A DNA stretch of 64,000 nt from JAWLDA01 sp041686855 (GTDB lineage: Bacteria > Bacillota > Limnochordia > DTU080 > RSA5), in the NCBI GenBank assembly GCA_041686855.1, contig JAWLDA010000002.1, forward strand, positions 1 through 64,000, given 5' to 3'. How positions within the stretch are numbered: position 1 is the first letter of the stretch; each line of letters begins with the position of its first letter. The notes below the pieces were generated by a model. The model saw nothing but the letters and a program-made list of their open reading frames with translations. It ran no database searches and was not told the origin of the DNA. Shown here piece after piece: positions 59,959 through 64,000 of this stretch. A program made the translations under genes and the position numbers.

Positions 59959-62241
59959 CTAGTGGGCCTCCCTCAATTCGACCGGTAGGAAATCGCCGGC
60001 CGCCTCGGCTCCGTCCATGCGCCGCGGCAGTCCACCGTACCAACTGGCCGCCAACGCTGCTAAGCTCTCTTTTATGAATGTCTCTCCTGCACGCACGTGC
60101 AGACCGCGTCCTGCCTCTTGTACCCGGCCGATCAATTGCGGGGTGACGCCCCTCTTAGCGCAGAGGCGCTCATACTCCGTTTGATGCTGGGGCGAGACGG
60201 AGACGACGATGCGACCGTACCCCTCGCCAAAGAGGAGGGCATCCGTACGAAGCGTGCTCTCACCGGGAGCTCCCAAATCGACGTCGACTCCCAGCCTCCC
60301 CGTCAGAGCCGACTCCGCCAACGTGACCGCTATTCCACCCTCAGAGCAATCGTGGGCCGATTGCAACAATCCCTGGGACGCGGCCTCCAACGTCGTGGCC
60401 TGCAAGGTCGCCTCCCAGTCAAGGTCCAGGTTGGGCAACGGACCTTTGATCGTATCGTGCACCGCGAGGAGGTAACGGCTCCCACCGAGTTCGGGCGAGT
60501 GTTCTCCCAACAGGTAGACCAGATCGCCTGGAGCCTTAAAGCCCTGGTTGACCCGCCGGCGGGCCGAGTCGATCAAGCCCACCATTCCAATGATGGGCGA
60601 TGGCCATACGGCCTGGCCGTCGTTCTCGTTGTACAGGCTCACGTTTCCTCCGATCACCGGAGTGCTTAGACGCTCGGCCGCAAGTGCGATCCCTTCGACC
60701 GCACGGTGAATCTGCCAGAACACCTCGGGTTTCTCAGGATTGCCAAAGTTTAACCCGTCCGTCAAGGCAAGCGGTGTCGCTCCTGTACAGACCAGGTTGC
60801 GCGCAGCTTCGGCCACCGCCGCGGCCGCCCCCACTTTGGGATCGACGTAACAGTGAAGCGAGTTGCAGTCGATCGTCACCGAAAGGGCCCTCTCGCTCTC
60901 ACGCAAACGCAGTACCCCGGCGTCTGCGATGCCAGGCGTCGTCGCCGTCCGGGTCTGCACCATGTAGTCGTACTGACGGTACACCCATGCCTTGTTGGCA
61001 ATGTTGGGATCCGACAGGAGCGCGTGGAGGCTCTCGCCGGTATCTCCTCGGAGATCTTGAGGCAGGGGCGCCTCCTTGAGCGCCGCAAGGTAGGCTGGCT
61101 CGCGCTCTTGAGGATGATACACCGGTGCGCCATCCGTCGAAAGGCTCTTGGCCGGCACCTCGGCGACGACCCGCTCACCCTCCGTTAGGCGGAGCATGCC
61201 GTCGTCAGTCACTCTACCGACGACCACCGCTTCGAGGCCCCACTTGGCAAAGATCTCCTGAACCCGTTCCTCTTCGCCTCGCTTGGGCACGACGAGCATG
61301 CGCTCCTGAGACTCAGAGAGCATGATCTCATACGGTGTCATCCCTGGCTCCCGCCGCGGGACTAGGCTAAGGTCCATCTCGATCCCCGAGCCGGCTCGGG
61401 CCGCCATCTCAGCCGATGAGCTTGTCAGACCCGCGGCCCCCATATCCTGAATGCCGATGACGACGCCCGTCTTAATCAATTCGAGGCATGCCTCGATGAG
61501 CAACTTCTCGGTGAACGGATCGCCCACTTGAACCGAAGGACGCTTGGACTCGGAGTCCTCGCCAAGTTCAGCTGAGGCAAAGCTCGCTCCGTGAATCCCG
61601 TCCCGGCCGGTGCGGGCGCCGACCACCATGACTGGATTGCCCACTCCGGAGGCGGAGGCCGTCGCGATCTCATCATGCGCGACGAGTCCGACCGCCATCA
61701 CGTTGACGAGTGGATTCCCCTGAAAGGCACGGTCGAAAGCAACCTCTCCGGCGACTGTGGGAACGCCGACGGCGTTTCCGTACCCGGCTATCCCGGAGAT
61801 CACGCCTTCGAAGAGGTAGCGAACCCGCTCGTCGTCAAGCGATCCAAAGCGCAAGGAATTCAGCACCGCGATCGGCCGAGCTCCCATAGTGAAAATATCG
61901 CGCAAAATCCCGCCAACACCGGTTGCCGCGCCTTGGTACGGCTCGATCGCCGACGGGTGATTGTGTGACTCTACTTTAAAGGTTACGGCGAGGCCGTCGC
62001 CGATGTCGACGACACCTGCGTTCTCTCCAACACCTTGCAAGATCCGCTCTCCCTTCGTCGGGAGGAGCGAGAAGAGCGGCCGGGAGTGTTTGTACGAGCA
62101 GTGCTCCGACCACAACACCGAGTACATGCCAAGCTCTGTCCAATTGGGCCGGCGTCCGAGTATCTCGGTGATGCGCTGATACTCGGCGTCCGTCAGGCCC
62201 ATCTCCCTCCAGGCACCATCGGGGTAGCGTTCATCCATCAT
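59959..62241 (-). CDS. purL: FGAM synthase, large subunit PurL
   Basis: The small-type PurL works in complex with PurQ and PurS. The 760-residue protein has SEHCSYKHSR, KVESHNHPSAIEPY, GAATGVGGI and EMAARAGSGIEMD. ATG 62241 overlaps purQ as ATGA. Order purB-purS-purQ-purL-purF follows Bacillus subtilis, with purK/E and purC outside the window. Confidence 0.97.
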   Translation of the reverse strand: MMDERYPDGAWREMGLTDAEYQRITEILGRRPNWTELGMYSVLWSEHCSYKHSRPLFSLLPTKGERILQGVGENAGVVDIGDGLAVTFKVESHNHPSAIEPYQGAATGVGGILRDIFTMGARPIAVLNSLRFGSLDDERVRYLFEGVISGIAGYGNAVGVPTVAGEVAFDRAFQGNPLVNVMAVGLVAHDEIATASASGVGNPVMVVGARTGRDGIHGASFASAELGEDSESKRPSVQVGDPFTEKLLIEACLELIKTGVVIGIQDMGAAGLTSSSAEMAARAGSGIEMDLSLVPRREPGMTPYEIMLSESQERMLVVPKRGEEERVQEIFAKWGLEAVVVGRVTDDGMLRLTEGERVVAEVPAKSLSTDGAPVYHPQEREPAYLAALKEAPLPQDLRGDTGESLHALLSDPNIANKAWVYRQYDYMVQTRTATTPGIADAGVLRLRESERALSVTIDCNSLHCYVDPKVGAAAAVAEAARNLVCTGATPLALTDGLNFGNPEKPEVFWQIHRAVEGIALAAERLSTPVIGGNVSLYNENDGQAVWPSPIIGMVGLIDSARRRVNQGFKAPGDLVYLLGEHSPELGGSRYLLAVHDTIKGPLPNLDLDWEATLQATTLEAASQGLLQSAHDCSEGGIAVTLAESALTGRLGVDVDLGAPGESTLRTDALLFGEGYGRIVVSVSPQHQTEYERLCAKRGVTPQLIGRVQEAGRGLHVRAGETFIKESLAALAASWYGGLPRRMDGAEAAGDFLPVELREAH

Positions 62242-62957
62242 CGCACGGGCACTCCCTTGCTCGCGTCTTGAGAGAGAGACTGGACCATCGATTCAAACAC
62301 CTTCCGCCCGTTACCATTTCCCAACATGTCGTCGGCGTTCCGTTCCGGATGGGGCATCATCCCAAGAACGTTTCCGCGCTCGTTGAGGACTCCCGCGATG
62401 TTGGCTACAGAGCCGTTCGGATTCGCCTCGGCGTTCACCGAGCCGTCGGGTGAAGAGTAGCGAAAGAGTATCTGCCCATTCTTCTCGAGTTCTGCCAGGG
62501 TCTCATCGTCGACGTGGTACCGTCCCTCGCCGTGAGCGATGGGAATCTCTAAAACCTCTCCCAGCGAACAGGCGCCGGAGAAAGGGGTGTCGGTCCGTTC
62601 CACCTTTATATGGACAGATTCACAGCGAAAACGGAGTGAGAGATTTCGGGTCAAGGCTCCTGGAAGGAGGCCGGCCTCACAAAGAATCTGAAAGCCGTTG
62701 CAGATCCCGACGACAAGCCCGCCGTCTTTAGCGAACGCCTCCAGCGCGCCCATGATCGGTGAAAAGCGAGCAATCGCTCCGGCTCGCAGGTAGTCTCCAT
62801 ACGAGAAGCCACCGGGCAGAATTACGGCGTCGTAACCCTCGAGCGTATCAGCCTGATGCCAAACGTAATCGACCTCCTGACCGGTTACGTCACGCAGTGC
62901 ATGATAACAGTCACTGTCGCAGTTGGATCCGGGAAAAACAATCACTCCAAAGCGCAA
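62238..62957 (-). CDS. purQ: FGAM synthase, glutaminase subunit PurQ
   Basis: PurQ supplies ammonia to PurL. The 239-residue class I glutaminase has FPGSNCDSD, the nucleophile Cys in GICNGFQIL and the C-terminal His/Glu in MMPHPERNAD. It follows purS by 17 bp. Confidence 0.97.
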   Translation of the reverse strand: MRFGVIVFPGSNCDSDCYHALRDVTGQEVDYVWHQADTLEGYDAVILPGGFSYGDYLRAGAIARFSPIMGALEAFAKDGGLVVGICNGFQILCEAGLLPGALTRNLSLRFRCESVHIKVERTDTPFSGACSLGEVLEIPIAHGEGRYHVDDETLAELEKNGQILFRYSSPDGSVNAEANPNGSVANIAGVLNERGNVLGMMPHPERNADDMLGNGNGRKVFESMVQSLSQDASKGVPVR

Positions 62958-62974
62958 CAGGCCACCTCCGTTCG

Positions 62975-63253
62975 TTAGCTGCCCAACTGACTCGATTCGG
63001 CGTTGGTCGCCTGAATCTCAAACTCATAATCCTCGATGACCGGGTTGGCCAGGATACGACGGCAGACCTCGTCGATCTGCGCCTGAGCGGCCGAGAGACT
63101 TTCGGCCTCCACAGTCACTTGGATGTATCGTCCGACCCGGACCTCTTTGACCGAAGTGTATCCCAGCGTCGAGAGCCCCTGCTGCACAGCCTTGCCTTGG
63201 GGGTCGAGCACACCTTCTTTTAATGTGACAAAGACGCGAGCGTGATAAGGCAC
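62975..63253 (-). CDS. purS: FGAM synthase subunit PurS
   Basis: PurS bridges PurL and PurQ. The 92-residue product has VFVTLKEGVLDPQGKAV and a VGRYIQVTV strand. GTG 63253 is 8 nt after AAGGAG and gives the better spacing; GTG 63262 overlaps the binding site. Confidence 0.95.
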   Translation of the reverse strand: MPYHARVFVTLKEGVLDPQGKAVQQGLSTLGYTSVKEVRVGRYIQVTVEAESLSAAQAQIDEVCRRILANPVIEDYEFEIQATNAESSQLGS

Positions 63254-63268
63254 CGGCGACACTCCTTT

Positions 63269-64000
63269 TCAAATCCTTGCCGTTTTTTGTTGAGTGATTA
63301 GACGCGGCTCCCATGCGTCACAAATGGCCCGAGCCCGCCGAGCGGCAGCGCCGGTGTACTCGCGCGGATCCCTAAGCATCTTCACCTGCTCGGGCGTGAA
63401 ACGAGTAATGTAAGACGCCAACTCAGCATCACGCTCCGCCATCTCAAAGAGTCCAACGGCTCCTCCGTCTTGCTGATACTTCAAGGTGAGCACGCGCACG
63501 GCCTCGTGAGCGTCGGGGTGCCCATTTGCTGCCAATAAAATGTACAAGGGCTCTGCAATGACGTAGCCCGCCGTCGACTTGAAGTTTGCCTCCATGCCCA
63601 TCGGATCGACGACCAATCGTTTAGTGACACGCTCCAGCCGTTCGAGCGCGGCAGAGAATCCCGCGATCATCTCAGCCACAAAGCGCGCCGAAGCAGAGTT
63701 GGTCAAATCCCGCTGGTGCTCGGAGATCTGATCCGCGTACAGCGTCTGCATGCGAGGCGCATACGTCTTCCAAAGGCTCTTCACGTGCTCGTAGTTCCAA
63801 GGATTGCGCTTGTGAGGCATCGTCGAGGAGCCGACCTGCTCTGCCTCGAACGCCTCGCCCAACTCACCTATCTCCGTGCGTTGCAGGTGACGTACGTCGT
63901 CTGCGAAGTTGGCCAACACGCCAAACGCACTGACGATCGCATGCATGTAGTCGACCACGTACTCAGCCTCAATCACTTGAGTCGAGTGCATCGACGGCTC
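63269..64000 (-). CDS. purB: Adenylosuccinate lyase, 5' end beyond window
   Basis: About 243 C-terminal residues of a fumarase/aspartase-superfamily lyase; the frame stays open past the right edge. The signature GSSTMPHKRNPWN is clear, with the catalytic Ser in the first pair. Position before purS supports PurB. Surrounding residues (HSTQVIEAEYV and GMEANFKSTAG) differ from the Bacillus subtilis enzyme, so it belongs to another PurB branch. Confidence 0.88.
   Translation of the reverse strand, partial: EPSMHSTQVIEAEYVVDYMHAIVSAFGVLANFADDVRHLQRTEIGELGEAFEAEQVGSSTMPHKRNPWNYEHVKSLWKTYAPRMQTLYADQISEHQRDLTNSASARFVAEMIAGFSAALERLERVTKRLVVDPMGMEANFKSTAGYVIAEPLYILLAANGHPDAHEAVRVLTLKYQQDGGAVGLFEMAERDAELASYITRFTPEQVKMLRDPREYTGAAARRARAICDAWEPRLITQQKTARI

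Noticed and set aside
1..64000. Insertion sequences, prophage, CRISPR arrays, restriction or toxin-antitoxin genes
   Set aside because: Looked for on both strands; no transposase, repeat-spacer pattern or defence motif was seen.

Overview
The window reads as one long housekeeping stretch of a spore-forming, Gram-positive-type bacterium (Bacillota). Gene order follows the Bacillus subtilis ylb/ylo/ylq/ylx regions. Spo0A, a SigH-type sigma factor, YlbJ, RemA and RqcH point to an endospore former. Several traits are more usual in Actinobacteria or deep Bacillota lineages: an FhaA-FhaB-phosphatase-RodA-PBP-PASTA kinase cluster and an actinobacterial-type integration host factor. By eye the DNA is moderately GC-rich. 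Strong AGGAGG ribosome binding sites and overlapping stop/start codons (ATGA, GTGA, TTGA) are common. The genus cannot be named from sequence alone.

Layout, left to right. 0.2-11.4 kb: translation, secretion and chromosome genes, read leftwards (smc, ftsY, ylxM, ffh, rpsP, khpA, rimM, trmD, rplS, lepB, rbgA, rnhB, yraN). 11.5-12.9 kb: a divergent pair, a SigH-like sigma factor and a HTH/S24-like regulator, placed between smc and rnc. 12.9-19.8 kb: rnc and the fatty-acid operon fapR-plsX-fabH-fabD-fabG-acpP-fabF with a FapR operator. 19.8-31.4 kb: rpmF, yceD, a LysM protein, ylbL, ylbK, ylbJ, a coiled-coil gene, coaD, rsmD, recG, a fatty-acid kinase pair (degV/fakB and fakA), rpmB and orphan small genes. 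31.8-41.1 kb: rpe, rsgA, prkC, pbpA, rodA, prpC, fhaB, fhaA, rlmN, a Ser/Thr-phosphorylation and cell-wall module. 41.2-43.9 kb: a solo recombinase-type SAM-like domain, tRNA-Pro(CGG), a small ORF, spo0A and a zinc metalloprotease. 44-52.9 kb: fmt, def, priA, rpoZ, gmk, remA, mihF, yicC and a Ca2+-type P-ATPase. 53-55.9 kb: a TPR protein and rqcH. 56-64 kb: purD, purH (cyclohydrolase domain only), purN, purF, purL, purQ, purS and the 3' part of purB.

The observations most worth a second look are: the sigma factor/dead-S24 regulator pair with overlapping operator-like dyads; four 0A-box-like heptamers at exact 11-bp spacing upstream of spo0A, whose product has an altered acidic pocket; a patatin-like YlbK with Asn at the nucleophile position beside a PDZ-less YlbL; a stand-alone PurH cyclohydrolase domain; a likely CTG start for rbgA; and a consensus tRNA promoter whose -35 box contains the stop codon of an integrase-like ORF. 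No insertion sequence, CRISPR array or prophage was seen.
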